From a bacterium HR33 (GTDB lineage Bacteria > Gemmatimonadota > Gemmatimonadetes > Gemmatimonadales > GWC2-71-9): DNA of 64,000 bases. A program made the position numbers and the translations under genes. Under the pieces are notes generated by a model. That model was given only the letters and a program-made list of their open reading frames with translations, was not told where the DNA came from and did no database searches. The stretch is from positions 62,001 to 126,000 of the forward strand of contig BEIJ01000003.1 in the NCBI GenBank assembly GCA_002923375.1, written 5' to 3'. Shown one piece after another: positions 24,378-34,245 of the stretch (within the stretch, counting starts at the first letter, position 1; the number at the start of each line of letters is the position of its first letter).

Positions 24378-26270
24378 ATGGGAATGAATCCGACGGTGCA
24401 AGCTCTGCGCGAACGGTTCGGGCCGCGGATCGGGCGGGCTTTGGTTTCCTGCGGCGATACCATCGTTTACGTAGATCGCGAAGCCGTAAGAGAGATCCTC
24501 CGCTGGCTCAAGGAGACTCCCGGCCAGCAGTACAACTACTTGGTGGACATCACCGCCGTAGAGTACCGCGACCCGGAGCGGCCTCTGGAGGTGGTGTACG
24601 AACTCTTTTCCCTTGACCGAAAAGTGCCGCTTCGCGTCAAGGTCGAGCTGCCCAAGGACCAGCCGCTGGAAGTCGATTCCGTGGTTCCGATCTGGCAGGG
24701 AGCCAACTGGTTGGAGCGGGAAGTTTACGACATGTTCGGAATCACCTTCCGCGGGCACCCGGACCTCCGGCGGATTCTCATGTGGGAGACCTACAGCGAA
24801 GGGCACCCCCTGCGGAAGGATTTCCCCCTGAGAGGCAGGTTTTCCCGGTCGGAGCAGGTACGGCAGGCACTGGGCGCCAGCCCTGAGGCTCACTACTCCA
24901 AGGAAGAGCTCTCGATTGCCGATCTCTACCACGACCTCCCGGCGGACATGCGGGAACGCTTGGTTCGCCAGGGAGTGCTCGAGGCCGGAAGCCGGATCGG
25001 GTCGCGGACGGTGGAGCTTACGGTAGGGGAAAGCGGGGCTGCGTTGGCGCCCGCCTGGGGCGGTGCTGGCACTGCGGCTGCGGTGGCGGAGGAGCCGGAC
25101 TTCGGGGGGGATCACATGCTGGTCAATATTGGCCCACAGCACCCCGCCACGCACGGAGTTCTGCGGCTGGTAGTGGAACTGGACGGTGAGGTGGTGGTGC
25201 GTTGCATTCCCCACATCGGCTACCTCCATTCGGGGTTTGAAAAGCTGGGGGAATATCGCCACTACAACCAGATCATACCGCTTACCGATCGTACCGACTA
25301 CCTGTCCCCCATGGCGAACAACGTGGGCTTCGCCATGGCAGTCGAAAAGTTGATGGGGATCGAGATCACCGAGCGGTGCAAGGTGTTGCGGGTGATCGCC
25401 TGCGAGATGAGCCGCATAATCTCCCACCTCATCTGGATGGGCACCACCGCCATAGACATCGGCGCCTTTACGCCGTTCCTTTGGACTTTTTACGAGAGGG
25501 AACGGATCTACAATCTCCAGGAGGCCTGGACCGGGGCCCGGCTCACCACCAGCTTGACTCGGGTAGGGGGTATGATGGCCGATATCCCCGATGGGTTCGT
25601 GGAGGGGCTGCGGGAATTTTGCCGCACCTTTCCAAAGACGCTGGCCGAGGTCGATCGAGTGCTGACTCGCAACGGCATTTGGTGTGCTAGAACCCAGGGC
25701 TTGGGGGCCTTGACCGCCGAAGAGGCGATAAATCACTCGCTGTCGGGTCCGATGCTCAGGGCCAGCGGGGTGCCTTACGACGTTCGCAAGGACCGGCCGT
25801 ACTTGGACTACGAGACCTACGATTTCGAGATCCCGGTGGGCGAGCACGGGGACGTCTACGATCGCTACCTGGTGAGATTCGAGGAACTGCGGCAGTCCAC
25901 CAGAATACTGGAGCAGGCCTTGGATCGGCTCCCCGACGGTCCGATCAACGTGGACGACCCGCGGGTAATCTTGCCTCCCAAGAGTGCCGCGATGAACGAC
26001 ATGGAGGCGATGATCTTTCACTTCAAGCAGGTAATGGAGGGCGTAAAGCCGCCGGTGGGTGAAGCATACTTCCCCATCGAAAACGGCAAGGGCGAGCTGG
26101 GGAACTATCTGGTTTCCGACGGTACTGCCAAGCCGGTGAGATGGCGGATTCGTCCTCCTTCCTTCATCAACTTGTCGGCTCTGCCTAAGATGGCCCAGGG
26201 CCACCTGCTGGCCGACCTGATTGCGATCAACGCCAGTGTGGACATCGTCATGGGGGAGGTGGACCGGTGA
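24378..26270 (+). CDS. nuoCD: Fused NADH-quinone oxidoreductase subunits C and D
   Basis: 630-residue fusion of the 30 kDa and 49 kDa peripheral subunits. The NuoC half runs to about residue 160 and has WLEREVYDMFGITFRGHPDLRRILMWE and GHPLRKDFPL. An Ala/Gly/Glu-rich linker (about residues 215-245) leads to the NuoD half, which starts MLVNIGPQHPATHGVLRL and includes the quinone-site HPATHG loop, RVGGMMADIP and the conserved C-terminus DIVMGEVDR. Unfused nuoC and nuoD are commoner; the fusion is known in enterobacteria and some other lineages. ATG 24378 or 24384 may be used. The stop overlaps nuoE by 4 bases. Confidence 0.95.
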   Translation: MGMNPTVQALRERFGPRIGRALVSCGDTIVYVDREAVREILRWLKETPGQQYNYLVDITAVEYRDPERPLEVVYELFSLDRKVPLRVKVELPKDQPLEVDSVVPIWQGANWLEREVYDMFGITFRGHPDLRRILMWETYSEGHPLRKDFPLRGRFSRSEQVRQALGASPEAHYSKEELSIADLYHDLPADMRERLVRQGVLEAGSRIGSRTVELTVGESGAALAPAWGGAGTAAAVAEEPDFGGDHMLVNIGPQHPATHGVLRLVVELDGEVVVRCIPHIGYLHSGFEKLGEYRHYNQIIPLTDRTDYLSPMANNVGFAMAVEKLMGIEITERCKVLRVIACEMSRIISHLIWMGTTAIDIGAFTPFLWTFYERERIYNLQEAWTGARLTTSLTRVGGMMADIPDGFVEGLREFCRTFPKTLAEVDRVLTRNGIWCARTQGLGALTAEEAINHSLSGPMLRASGVPYDVRKDRPYLDYETYDFEIPVGEHGDVYDRYLVRFEELRQSTRILEQALDRLPDGPINVDDPRVILPPKSAAMNDMEAMIFHFKQVMEGVKPPVGEAYFPIENGKGELGNYLVSDGTAKPVRWRIRPPSFINLSALPKMAQGHLLADLIAINASVDIVMGEVDR

Positions 26271-26770
26271 GCGCTGCGCCCGAGAAGGCAGCCTACGAGC
26301 CGGTCTTTACCGGGGACCGGCTCAAAGAGCTCGAGGCGATCATGGCCCGCTATCCAACCAAGAGGGCGGCTTTGTTACCGGCTCTTTGGATGGTGCAGCA
26401 GGCCAGAGGATGGATTTCTGAAGAGGCGATGGTGGAGGTGGCCGAGATTCTGGATCTGACGCCGGCCTATGTGAAGGGCGTGGTCACGTTCTACACCATG
26501 TACCACCAGCACCCGGTGGGTAAGCACTTCATCCAAGTGTGCACCACGACGCCTTGCAATCTGTGCGGCGCCGAGGACGTGCTCGCCGCTTTTTTGAAGC
26601 ACACCGGGTGCGAGGAGCTAGGGGCTACGTCACCCGACGGCAAGTACACGGTTGTGGAGGTGGAATGTCTTGGTGCTTGCGGGTTCGCCACCGCCGTGCT
26701 GATCGGGGATGACTTTTTGGAAAACGTTACCGCCGAAAAGGTGCCGGAAATTCTGAAGCGCTATCAATGA
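26267..26770 (+). CDS. nuoE: NADH-quinone oxidoreductase subunit E
   Basis: 167-residue thioredoxin-fold subunit of the NADH dehydrogenase module holding the 2Fe-2S cluster N1a. Ligands are visible in VCTTTPCNLCGAE (first pair, Cys-x4-Cys arrangement) and VECLGACGFA (second pair). An N-terminal helical part (RYPTKRAALLPALWMVQQARGWISEEAMVEVAEIL) is typical. GTG start by 4-base overlap with nuoCD; 33 bases separate it from nuoF, which has its own ribosome site GAGGAGGG. Confidence 0.95.
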   Translation: MSAAPEKAAYEPVFTGDRLKELEAIMARYPTKRAALLPALWMVQQARGWISEEAMVEVAEILDLTPAYVKGVVTFYTMYHQHPVGKHFIQVCTTTPCNLCGAEDVLAAFLKHTGCEELGATSPDGKYTVVEVECLGACGFATAVLIGDDFLENVTAEKVPEILKRYQ

Positions 26771-26803
26771 GCTTTTGGGGCGCCGATCTGGAGGAGGGCT
26801 AAA

Positions 26804-28114
26804 GTGGGATATCCGCACCCGCCGCATCCCAAGGAGACCGTGGTACTGAGCCAGTACTTCGGCGATCCCGAGGCGCGCACTTACGAGGGGTGGAAAAAAC
26901 GCGGCGGCTATACTGCTTTGGAACAAGCTCTGTCCATGGCTCCGGGCGAGATCATCGAGATCGTCAAGGAATCCGGACTCCGGGGTCGGGGAGGGGCGGG
27001 GTTCCCTACGGGGCTCAAGTGGTCCTTCATGCCCAAGGAGAAGACCAAGCCCCATTACCTGTGCTGCAACGCCGACGAATCGGAACCCGGCACTTTCAAG
27101 GATCGCGAGATCATGCGCTGGACTCCTCACGCGTTGATAGAGGGTTGCGCTATCGCCCAGTATGCGATCCAGGCTGAAGTGACGTACATCTACATCCGCG
27201 GCGAGTTTACCGAGCCGTTGGCGATCATGCAGCAGGCTCTAGAGGAAGCCTACCGCCACGGCATTCTGGGCAAGGACGCCATGGGCAAGAAGGGCCTCCG
27301 CCTGGATATGTACATCCATCGGGGTGCAGGGGCGTACATCTGCGGTGAGGAAACGGCTCTGATGAATTCCATCGAGGGGCGCCGCGGGAACCCGCGGATC
27401 AAGCCGCCCTTCCCGGCAGCCTATGGCGTGTTCGGGATGCCCACCACCATCAACAACGTGGAGACGCTGGCAGCGGTACCGCACATCATCAATCGCGGCG
27501 CGGCCTGGTACAAGAGCCTGTCGCTGTCCAGCCCCAAGAGCACCGGAACCAAACTGTTCAGCGTGTGCGGGCACGTCAGGAAGCCGGGCAACTACGAGGT
27601 CACCATGGGTTTCCCCTTGGGGGAGCTGATCTACGACCTCTGCGGGGGCATGCGAGAGGGGAGAAAGCTGAAGGCCTGCATCCCGGGCGGATCTTCGGTT
27701 CCGATTCTCAACCGGGAAGAGACCGAGAGCTGCCTGTTGGACTACGAAGGCTGTATCGAAAAAGGAACCATGCTGGGTTCCGGAGGGGTGATAGTCTTCG
27801 ACGACAGCGCCGACATGGTGTATCAGATCATGCGGCTGGCGCGTTTCTACGCCCACGAATCGTGCGCCCAGTGCACTCAGTGCCGGGAAGGGACGGCGTG
27901 GACCGTGAGGATCTTGCAGCGCATCCTGGCCGGGGAAGGGGAGATGAAGGATCTGGATCTGCTCCTCGAGCTAGCCGAGCAGATGACGGGCAAGACGATC
28001 TGTGTTCTCAGCGATTCGTGCGCGGCGCCGGTGGTGAGCGGGATCAAGAAGTTTCGAGACGAGTTCGAGGCCTACATCAAGGGAGCCCGACGTCCGGTAA
28101 CGGCGTTGGCCTGA
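26804..28114 (+). CDS. nuoF: NADH-quinone oxidoreductase subunit F
   Basis: 436-residue flavoprotein that binds NADH and FMN and holds cluster N3. Visible motifs: SGLRGRGGAGFPTGLKWSFMP (FMN and NADH-binding glycine loop), NADESEPGTFKDRE (nucleotide site), RGAGAYICGEETALMNSIEG, and ESCAQCTQCREGTAW, which gives three of the four N3 cysteines, with the fourth near SCAAP. Length is typical. The GTG at 26804 is supported by GAGGAGGG at about 26791. Followed by nuoG after 4 bases. Confidence 0.96.
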   Translation: MGYPHPPHPKETVVLSQYFGDPEARTYEGWKKRGGYTALEQALSMAPGEIIEIVKESGLRGRGGAGFPTGLKWSFMPKEKTKPHYLCCNADESEPGTFKDREIMRWTPHALIEGCAIAQYAIQAEVTYIYIRGEFTEPLAIMQQALEEAYRHGILGKDAMGKKGLRLDMYIHRGAGAYICGEETALMNSIEGRRGNPRIKPPFPAAYGVFGMPTTINNVETLAAVPHIINRGAAWYKSLSLSSPKSTGTKLFSVCGHVRKPGNYEVTMGFPLGELIYDLCGGMREGRKLKACIPGGSSVPILNREETESCLLDYEGCIEKGTMLGSGGVIVFDDSADMVYQIMRLARFYAHESCAQCTQCREGTAWTVRILQRILAGEGEMKDLDLLLELAEQMTGKTICVLSDSCAAPVVSGIKKFRDEFEAYIKGARRPVTALA

Positions 28115-28118
28115 GACG

Positions 28119-29705
28119 ATGAGCGAGAAGCCTTTGGTAAGTTTGACCATAGAGGGTGTGGAAGTGAGCGTCCCGCAGGGGACGCTCCTGATAGAAGCGG
28201 CCAAGCAAGCCGGGGTGGTGATCCCCCATTACTGCTATCATCCGGGGCTTCCGGTAGCGGGAGTGTGCCGGATGTGTCTGGTAGAGATCGAAGGGATGCC
28301 CAAGCTCCAGATAGCCTGTGCCACTCAGGTGGCCCAGGGGCAGGTGGTGAAGGTGATGTCGGAACAAGCCCTCGCGGCGCGGCGCAGCGTGCTGGAGTTC
28401 CTGCTGATCAATCACCCCTTGGATTGTCCGATCTGCGACCAGGCCGGCGAATGCGAGCTTCAAGACTATGTTTTCCAGGAGGGGCGTCCCCGCACCCGCT
28501 ACACTCCTGCCTACCCCAAGCGCTTCAGCCCGGTGGAAGACTTCGGCGGAGACGTGCTGTACGTGCCCAACCGCTGCATCCTTTGCACCCGCTGCGTGAG
28601 GTTCATGGATCACGTGGCCCAAGATTCGATCCTAAATGTGAGCGAGCGGGGAGACCGGGCATATATCGGAATCCATCCGGGACGCAAGCTCGACCATCCC
28701 TGGGCCGGCAACGTGGTGGACTTGTGTCCGGTGGGCTCACTGCTTTCCAAGGACTTCCTCCACAAGGCTCGGGCTTGGGAGCTGGACAAGACGGCCAGCA
28801 TCTGTACTGGCTGCTCTCAGGGCTGCAACGTGAATCTTGACACCAGGCACAATGCGGTGGTGCGGATTCGCCCGAGGCCCAATTTGGAGGTGAACCAGTA
28901 CTTCATCTGCGACTACGGGCGGTTCAACTACCGCTGGATGAATCGCGGGGACCGAATCGAGGCGCCGCTGGTCAAGGACAGGGAAGGGCTCGCAGCCACC
29001 GACTGGGACACGGCTCTGGAGCGGGCGGCGCAGATTCTCAAGGGAGCGGACGGAAAGGCGGTAGCGCTGGTCTCGCCCAAGGTCTCCACCGAGGCCCTCT
29101 TTCTGGCGCGCCGCCTGCTCGGCCGATTCGAGTGGTCGGGTTATTTCAGACTGGAGCGTGTGGACGGCGAGATACCTTTGCCCGGGGTTCCCAATCTCGC
29201 ACTGAGAAGCGAGCGGGCTCCCAACGGGACCGGCGCTCGGCTCTTGGGTTACGGGGAAGACACTGAAGGGGCGGTGCCTGCGCTGCGCCAGGCTGCGGTG
29301 GTGTTGGTCCTGGACGATCCTCTGGACTGGCTGAGCGCGGATTCGCTCTCCGAGGTGGAGAATCTCATCTACCTAGGCACGGTGCTTCCGCCGGCGGCGC
29401 GGGGAGCGAGGGTGGTGCTGCCCATCGCCAATGTGGCCGAGGAGGACGGGACTTTCGTAAACCGGGACGGCCGAGTGCAGCGGTACTTCCAGGCCAAACC
29501 GGCCCCGGGGATGGCCCGTCCCGCGTGGTGGGTACTGGGGCAGTTGATGGAGGAGACCGGTGCGGGAGAGGCGGTTCTCAGCGCAGCTCAAGCATTCGAG
29601 CTTTTGGCGGCCGCGGAGCCGGCTTTTTCAGGGTTGAGCTACGAGCGTTTGGGCCTCAAGGGTGCTCTGATAAACGCGCCGGAGCGGGTGGAGGTGAGCC
29701 GGTGA
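28119..29705 (+). CDS. nuoG: NADH-quinone oxidoreductase subunit G, short form
   Basis: 528-residue subunit of the NADH module carrying several clusters. The N-terminal ferredoxin domain shows CYHPGLPVAGVCRMC with a later CAT cysteine (2Fe-2S N1b), then HPLDCPICDQAGECELQDY (His-ligated N5 region), NRCILCTRCVRF (N4) and CTGCSQGCNV, the extra N7-type site. The C-terminal molybdopterin-oxidoreductase-like domain is present but short; NuoG is commonly 680-900 residues, so about the last third of that domain is missing. The frame is intact and nuoH follows by 4-base overlap, so this is a short variant and not a broken gene. Confidence 0.93.
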   Translation: MSEKPLVSLTIEGVEVSVPQGTLLIEAAKQAGVVIPHYCYHPGLPVAGVCRMCLVEIEGMPKLQIACATQVAQGQVVKVMSEQALAARRSVLEFLLINHPLDCPICDQAGECELQDYVFQEGRPRTRYTPAYPKRFSPVEDFGGDVLYVPNRCILCTRCVRFMDHVAQDSILNVSERGDRAYIGIHPGRKLDHPWAGNVVDLCPVGSLLSKDFLHKARAWELDKTASICTGCSQGCNVNLDTRHNAVVRIRPRPNLEVNQYFICDYGRFNYRWMNRGDRIEAPLVKDREGLAATDWDTALERAAQILKGADGKAVALVSPKVSTEALFLARRLLGRFEWSGYFRLERVDGEIPLPGVPNLALRSERAPNGTGARLLGYGEDTEGAVPALRQAAVVLVLDDPLDWLSADSLSEVENLIYLGTVLPPAARGARVVLPIANVAEEDGTFVNRDGRVQRYFQAKPAPGMARPAWWVLGQLMEETGAGEAVLSAAQAFELLAAAEPAFSGLSYERLGLKGALINAPERVEVSR

Positions 29706-30940
29706 GTCCCGAACTCAAGGGATATTTGCTGCTCGCCGCACTGAAGATCATAGTGGTTTTCACCGCCTACAACCTGGGCGTCATGCTGGTTATCTGGGCG
29801 GAGCGGAGGATCAGCGGGTTCATCCAGGATCGCCTGGGGCCGAACCGCGTAGGCCCGGAAGGGTTGTTGCAATCGGTGGCCGACGGGCTCAAGAACATCC
29901 TGAAGGAAGAGACCATACCCGGGGAAGCGGATCGGGTGCTCTTTTTCCTGGCTCCCGTGCTGTCGTTCATTCCAGCTCTGATCCTTTATGCGGTGATTCC
30001 CTTCGGGGCCCCTCTGCCCATAGAGTTCGACGGAGTGCTTCCCTGGTGGACCATCGTGGGGCCGCTTCTCGGGCACATAACTATTCACGGCCCGGTTCCG
30101 ATGGTGATCGCGGATATCCCCATCGGATTGCTCTTCATCCTGGCGATCTCCAGCCTCGGGGTATACGGCATCGTTTTGGCCGGCTGGTCTTCGGGAAGCA
30201 AGTATTCCCTTTTGGGGGGAGTGCGATCCAGCGCGCAAATGATCAGCTACGAGATCGCCTTGGGGATGGCGGTAATCTCGGTATTCCTTCTGGCCGGCAA
30301 CGTCACGCTCTCGGAGGTGATTGCCGTGCAGCAGGAGTCGGTGTGGTTCGTTCTAGCGCTGACTCTCGGGTTCATCCTCTTCGTGATAGCCGCCTTTGCG
30401 GAGACTAATCGCCTTCCTTTCGATTTGCCGGAGGCGGAGGCCGAGTTGATAACCGGGTATCACACCGAGTACAGCTCGATGAAGTTTTCCATGTTTTTCA
30501 TAGCCGAGTACTCCAACGTGATCACCATGTCGGCGCTGATGGCCACGCTGTTTTTCGGGGGCTGGGACATTCCCTTTACGACTTGGGACGAAGGTGAACC
30601 CTCGGTGGCCAAGTGGGCTGCGACGGTGGTCATGTTTGCTTTGAAGACCGGTTTCTTCGTCTTCACTTACATTTGGGTTCGCTGGACTTTGCCCCGTTTT
30701 AGGTTCGACCAATTGATGCAGCTGGGCTGGAAGGTGATGCTTCCGGTGGCGCTGGGATACATCGTTTTGATAGCCACCGTGGTGTGGCTTTTGGACCGGG
30801 CGGGTGTGGAGCGGGGTGTGGGATACGGTTTGATCCTTTTCGCGGTGAATCTGGCTCTGGTTGCGGTCTTTTTGTGGGGACTCGATAGAGGCCGTCTGCT
30901 GATCGGCGCGAGCCGGCAGCGGGCCAGGGTGGTGAGCTGA
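29702..30940 (+). CDS. nuoH: NADH-quinone oxidoreductase subunit H
   Basis: 412-residue membrane subunit with about eight helices that forms the quinone-binding cavity with NuoB and NuoD. Recognised by WAERRISGFIQDRLGPNRVGPEGLLQSVADGLKNILKEE, the QMISYEIALGM block and AETNRLPFDLPEAEAELITGYHTEYSSMKF, all characteristic loops rich in conserved acidic residues. The C-terminus extends about 60 residues past the last core helix. GTG 29702 overlaps the nuoG stop; nuoI starts by one-base overlap. Confidence 0.95.
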   Translation: MSPELKGYLLLAALKIIVVFTAYNLGVMLVIWAERRISGFIQDRLGPNRVGPEGLLQSVADGLKNILKEETIPGEADRVLFFLAPVLSFIPALILYAVIPFGAPLPIEFDGVLPWWTIVGPLLGHITIHGPVPMVIADIPIGLLFILAISSLGVYGIVLAGWSSGSKYSLLGGVRSSAQMISYEIALGMAVISVFLLAGNVTLSEVIAVQQESVWFVLALTLGFILFVIAAFAETNRLPFDLPEAEAELITGYHTEYSSMKFSMFFIAEYSNVITMSALMATLFFGGWDIPFTTWDEGEPSVAKWAATVVMFALKTGFFVFTYIWVRWTLPRFRFDQLMQLGWKVMLPVALGYIVLIATVVWLLDRAGVERGVGYGLILFAVNLALVAVFLWGLDRGRLLIGASRQRARVVS

Positions 30941-31446
30941 TGGCTATAGGAGTCAAGGTAGTCAAGCGGCCGGAGCGGGAAGTCAGTTATCTCCGGGCTA
31001 CTCTTCAGGGGATGGCCCTGACGTTCTCCCATTTGTTCCGCAGGAAAGTGACCATGGAGTATCCGGAGGAGAAGTCCACTCCGGAATGGACCATTTCTCC
31101 TCGGTGGCGGGGGACGCACCGGATGCTTACCGACGAGCAGGGGCGGGCCAAGTGCGTGGCTTGCGGGCTGTGTCCCCAGATCTGCCCCGCCAATTGTATA
31201 AAGCTGGTGCCGGGAGAGGACGAGGAGGGCCATCGCTATCCGTTGATCTACGAGATCGACGAATTCCGGTGCATTTTCTGCGGGTATTGCCAGGAGGTGT
31301 GTCCCGAGGAGGCGATCCACGTCGGGGTGCACTATGAGAATTCGGAGTTCGAGCGGGGCCGATTCGTTTACGATCTCGAGCGGTTGTGCGCCCAGACGCA
31401 TCCGGTCTCCACACTTTGGGATCCCTCCGATCCCAAGGGCGAGTAG
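30940..31446 (+). CDS. nuoI: NADH-quinone oxidoreductase subunit I
   Basis: 168-residue 8Fe ferredoxin-like subunit that carries clusters N6a and N6b between NuoG and NuoB. Two complete Cys-x2-Cys-x2-Cys-x3-Cys-Pro sites are present: CVACGLCPQICPANCI and CIFCGYCQEVCPEEAI. The N-terminal amphipathic part (LRATLQGMALTFSHLFRRKVTMEYPEE) anchors it to the membrane arm. ATG 30940 overlaps the nuoH stop by one base. nuoJ follows after 3 bases. Confidence 0.96.
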   Translation: MAIGVKVVKRPEREVSYLRATLQGMALTFSHLFRRKVTMEYPEEKSTPEWTISPRWRGTHRMLTDEQGRAKCVACGLCPQICPANCIKLVPGEDEEGHRYPLIYEIDEFRCIFCGYCQEVCPEEAIHVGVHYENSEFERGRFVYDLERLCAQTHPVSTLWDPSDPKGE

Positions 31447-31449
31447 GCG

Positions 31450-31965
31450 ATGGTACTAGGCGTCTTTTGGGTTTTCGCCGGCGTCGCCATCGTCTCGGCG
31501 TTTCTCTGTATCACCCGGCGCAGTCCCGTGGCCAGCGCCCTGTGGCTGATTCTCACGCTCTTTTCCCTCGCGGGCATCTTCGTGTTGCTCGACGCGCAGT
31601 TCATCGCCGCGCTCCAGGTACTGGTGTACGCCGGCGCAATTATGGTTCTCTTCCTGTTCGTTATCATGCTGCTGAACCTGGGAAGGCAAGGTCCGAGCGA
31701 TCTGCGCGGGTGGCCGGGACGACTGGTGGCCGCCGCTCTGGGATTGCTGCTGGCGGCGGAGCTGTGGGCGGTCCGTACCTGGGCGCCGGAAGAACATCTC
31801 CGGCTCCCGGAAGGGGCCATAGCCAGAATGAGCGAGGCCGAAGGGCCGGTACACGTGATCAGCGACGCTTTGTTCCGCGAGTATCTCATTCCCTTCGAGC
31901 TGACATCGGTGTTGTTGTTGGCGGCCATAGTGGGCGCGGTGGTTTTGGCCAAGCGGAGGCTGTAG
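31450..31965 (+). CDS. nuoJ: NADH-quinone oxidoreductase subunit J
   Basis: 171-residue membrane subunit with five helices. The conserved QVLVYAGAIMVLFLFVIMLLNL segment, containing the helix-3 pi-bulge region and Tyr, identifies it. First helix VLGVFWVFAGVAIVSAFLCI and RRSPVASALWLILTLFSLAGIFVLL are also typical. It abuts nuoK directly with no spacer, a sign of translational coupling within the proton-pumping arm. Confidence 0.94.
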   Translation: MVLGVFWVFAGVAIVSAFLCITRRSPVASALWLILTLFSLAGIFVLLDAQFIAALQVLVYAGAIMVLFLFVIMLLNLGRQGPSDLRGWPGRLVAAALGLLLAAELWAVRTWAPEEHLRLPEGAIARMSEAEGPVHVISDALFREYLIPFELTSVLLLAAIVGAVVLAKRRL

Positions 31966-32262
31966 ATGCTCCTGGGTCCGTCTTTGGCGGTTTCGGCGAT
32001 ACTCTTCAGTTTGGGCGTAGCGGGTGTGCTGCTGCGCCGCAATGCCATTGTCATCTTCATGTGCGTTGAGCTCATGCTCAACGCGGTCAACCTTTCCTTC
32101 ATTGCGCTGGCACAGCAGCTGGGACCTCAAGGGCAGGTGATCGTTTTCTTCGTGATGGCCGTGGCCGCCGCAGAAGCGGCAGTCGGGCTGGCCATAATCT
32201 TGGCGATCTATAGACACAAACAAACCGTGGACATTCAGAACATCAATCTTCTGCGCGGATGA
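31966..32262 (+). CDS. nuoK: NADH-quinone oxidoreductase subunit K
   Basis: 98-residue three-helix membrane subunit, part of the first proton channel. Both key acidic residues are present: Glu in the [15 protein letters not shown] helix and Glu in [19 protein letters not shown]. Length is typical (about 100). Starts at the base after the nuoJ stop and overlaps nuoL by 4 bases (ATGA). Confidence 0.95.
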   Translation: MLLGPSLAVSAILFSLGVAGVLLRRNAIVIFMCVELMLNAVNLSFIALAQQLGPQGQVIVFFVMAVAAAEAAVGLAIILAIYRHKQTVDIQNINLLRG

Positions 32263-34244
32263 CCGAGATACCCGAGGCGGTAAGACTGGTTTGGCTGGCT
32301 GCAGCGCTTCCCCTCTTGGGATTCCTAGCGAACGGAGCGCTCAGTCTCTTCCGCCCGGCAGCTCGCAGGGCGGTTACGGCCATCGGAGTGGGCACCGTGG
32401 CCGCCGCCTTCGCGGTTTCGGTGCTGGTAGCGGCGGGATTGGCAGGCTCCGGCGCTCACGAACCGGTCGTGCTCACCTACTGGTCTTGGATACCGGCGGG
32501 CGATCTGGTTCTGAACCTGGCTTTCCAAGTGGATCAGCTCTCGGTAGTGATGCTCCTCGTGGTCACCGGCGTAGGGGCGCTGATTCACGTCTTCAGTATC
32601 GGGTATATGGGCGAGGATCCGGGTTACGCCCGCTATTTCGCCTACTTGAATCTGTTCATCTTCTTCATGCTGGTGCTGGTGCTGGGCTCCAACTTCCCGG
32701 TGATGTTCGTGGGCTGGGAAGGCGTAGGGCTGTGCAGCTACCTGCTGATCGGTTTCTGGTTCGAAGACAAAGCGAACGCCAACGCGGGCAAGAAGGCGTT
32801 CATCATGAACCGAATAGGCGATGCGGGATTCCTGATCGCCATGTTCTTGATCTTCCGTTCCCTCGGCACCCTGGAATTCACCGAGGTTTTCCGGCTAGCA
32901 CCGGTAAGCTTCGAAGTGGGTGGGACTCTGATCACTCTGATCACCCTGGCGTTGTTCTTGGGTTGCACGGGGAAATCGGCTCAGATCCCCCTCTACACCT
33001 GGCTCCCGGACGCTATGGCCGGTCCGACTCCGGTGTCGGCTCTGATTCACGCCGCCACCATGGTGACGGCGGGGGTCTACCTGGTGGCGCGGGCCAATGT
33101 CCTTTTCGCCATGGCTCCGATTTCCAGCGCCGTGGTTGCGGGAATAGGTGCTCTTACCGCCCTGTTCGCCGCCACCATCGCTTTGAAGCAGTGGGACATA
33201 AAGAAGGTCATCGCGTACTCCACGGTGTCTCAGCTGGGGTACATGTTCCTGGGCGTGGGCGTGGGTGCTTACGTGTCGGGCATCTTCCACTTGGTGACCC
33301 ACGCTTTCTTCAAGGCGCTGATGTTTTTGGCCGCTGGCAACGTGATTTACGCCCTGCACCAAGCCTACCACGCGACGCACCGCCACGAGGACGCCCAGGA
33401 TCTGAGAAACATGGGGGGCCTGCACCGCTACATGCCGTGGACCGCGGCGCTGATGTGGATCGGCGGCCTGGCCAACATCGGGCTGCCTCCGTTTTCGGGG
33501 TTCTTCTCCAAAGACTCGATTCTGGCTGCGGCCTTCGCGCGCGGTCACGATGCGCCGATCTTCTACGTTTTCTGGGCGCTGGGTACGGTGGGAGCGGTGT
33601 TCACCGCGCTGTATATCACTCGGCTGTTGATCTACACCTTCCACGGCCCGAATCGCACGGGTGAAGCCGAGAGGCAGCACCTGCGGGAAGCTCCCCCGGT
33701 GATGACCGGGCCCCTGGTGATTCTAGGACTGGGAAGCGTGTTTGCCGGGGTATTGAACCTGCCTCACGTGCTGCCAGCGGCGGGATGGCTGGAACACTGG
33801 CTCGAGCCGGTGACCAGCCTCGGAGCAGTCTTCCTCCCCGAGTTTCACCTTACGGCGGGGACCGAGTGGGGACTGCTGGCGCTGGCCACTGCCATAGCGG
33901 TGGCGGGTATCGCTGCGGCATGGCGCTTGCTTAAGCCGGAGGCGCTGGTACCGGCGCGCCAAGCCGTGCCGGAGCGGGGAATCGAGCGGGTGCTGGCCAA
34001 CAAGTACTATGTGGATGAGATATACGACGCTTTGATAGTGCGCCCCTTGATCTGGTTTTCGGAGCGGGTACTGTGGCGAACCGTAGATGCGCTTTTGATC
34101 GACGGTGTGGCGGTGAACGGAATGGCCCGACTGACGCGGCTGTTCGGCTGGATAGGGAGCCGGCTCCAGACGGGTCAGGTGGGCACGTATGTGGTGCTCT
34201 TCGTACTCGGTACTCTTGTCCTTCTGCGGGTGATGGCGGGCTGA
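32259..34244 (+). CDS. nuoL: NADH-quinone oxidoreductase subunit L
   Basis: 661-residue antiporter-like subunit at the far end of the membrane arm. The family region [16 protein letters not shown] contains the conserved Glu, [29 protein letters not shown] holds the broken helix with a channel Lys/His, and [20 protein letters not shown] follows. The C-terminus ([20 protein letters not shown] and a last membrane helix) is the long lateral helix HL with its anchor. Length agrees with NuoL, not NuoM or NuoN. One base separates it from nuoM. Confidence 0.96.
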   Translation: MTEIPEAVRLVWLAAALPLLGFLANGALSLFRPAARRAVTAIGVGTVAAAFAVSVLVAAGLAGSGAHEPVVLTYWSWIPAGDLVLNLAFQVDQLSVVMLLVVTGVGALIHVFSIGYMGEDPGYARYFAYLNLFIFFMLVLVLGSNFPVMFVGWEGVGLCSYLLIGFWFEDKANANAGKKAFIMNRIGDAGFLIAMFLIFRSLGTLEFTEVFRLAPVSFEVGGTLITLITLALFLGCTGKSAQIPLYTWLPDAMAGPTPVSALIHAATMVTAGVYLVARANVLFAMAPISSAVVAGIGALTALFAATIALKQWDIKKVIAYSTVSQLGYMFLGVGVGAYVSGIFHLVTHAFFKALMFLAAGNVIYALHQAYHATHRHEDAQDLRNMGGLHRYMPWTAALMWIGGLANIGLPPFSGFFSKDSILAAAFARGHDAPIFYVFWALGTVGAVFTALYITRLLIYTFHGPNRTGEAERQHLREAPPVMTGPLVILGLGSVFAGVLNLPHVLPAAGWLEHWLEPVTSLGAVFLPEFHLTAGTEWGLLALATAIAVAGIAAAWRLLKPEALVPARQAVPERGIERVLANKYYVDEIYDALIVRPLIWFSERVLWRTVDALLIDGVAVNGMARLTRLFGWIGSRLQTGQVGTYVVLFVLGTLVLLRVMAG

Positions 34245-34245
34245 G

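Noticed and set aside
24213-26204. Reverse-strand open frame of 663 codons opposite nuoCD
   Set aside because: nuoCD is strongly conserved on the forward strand; the opposite frame is His/Arg-rich without recognisable domains.
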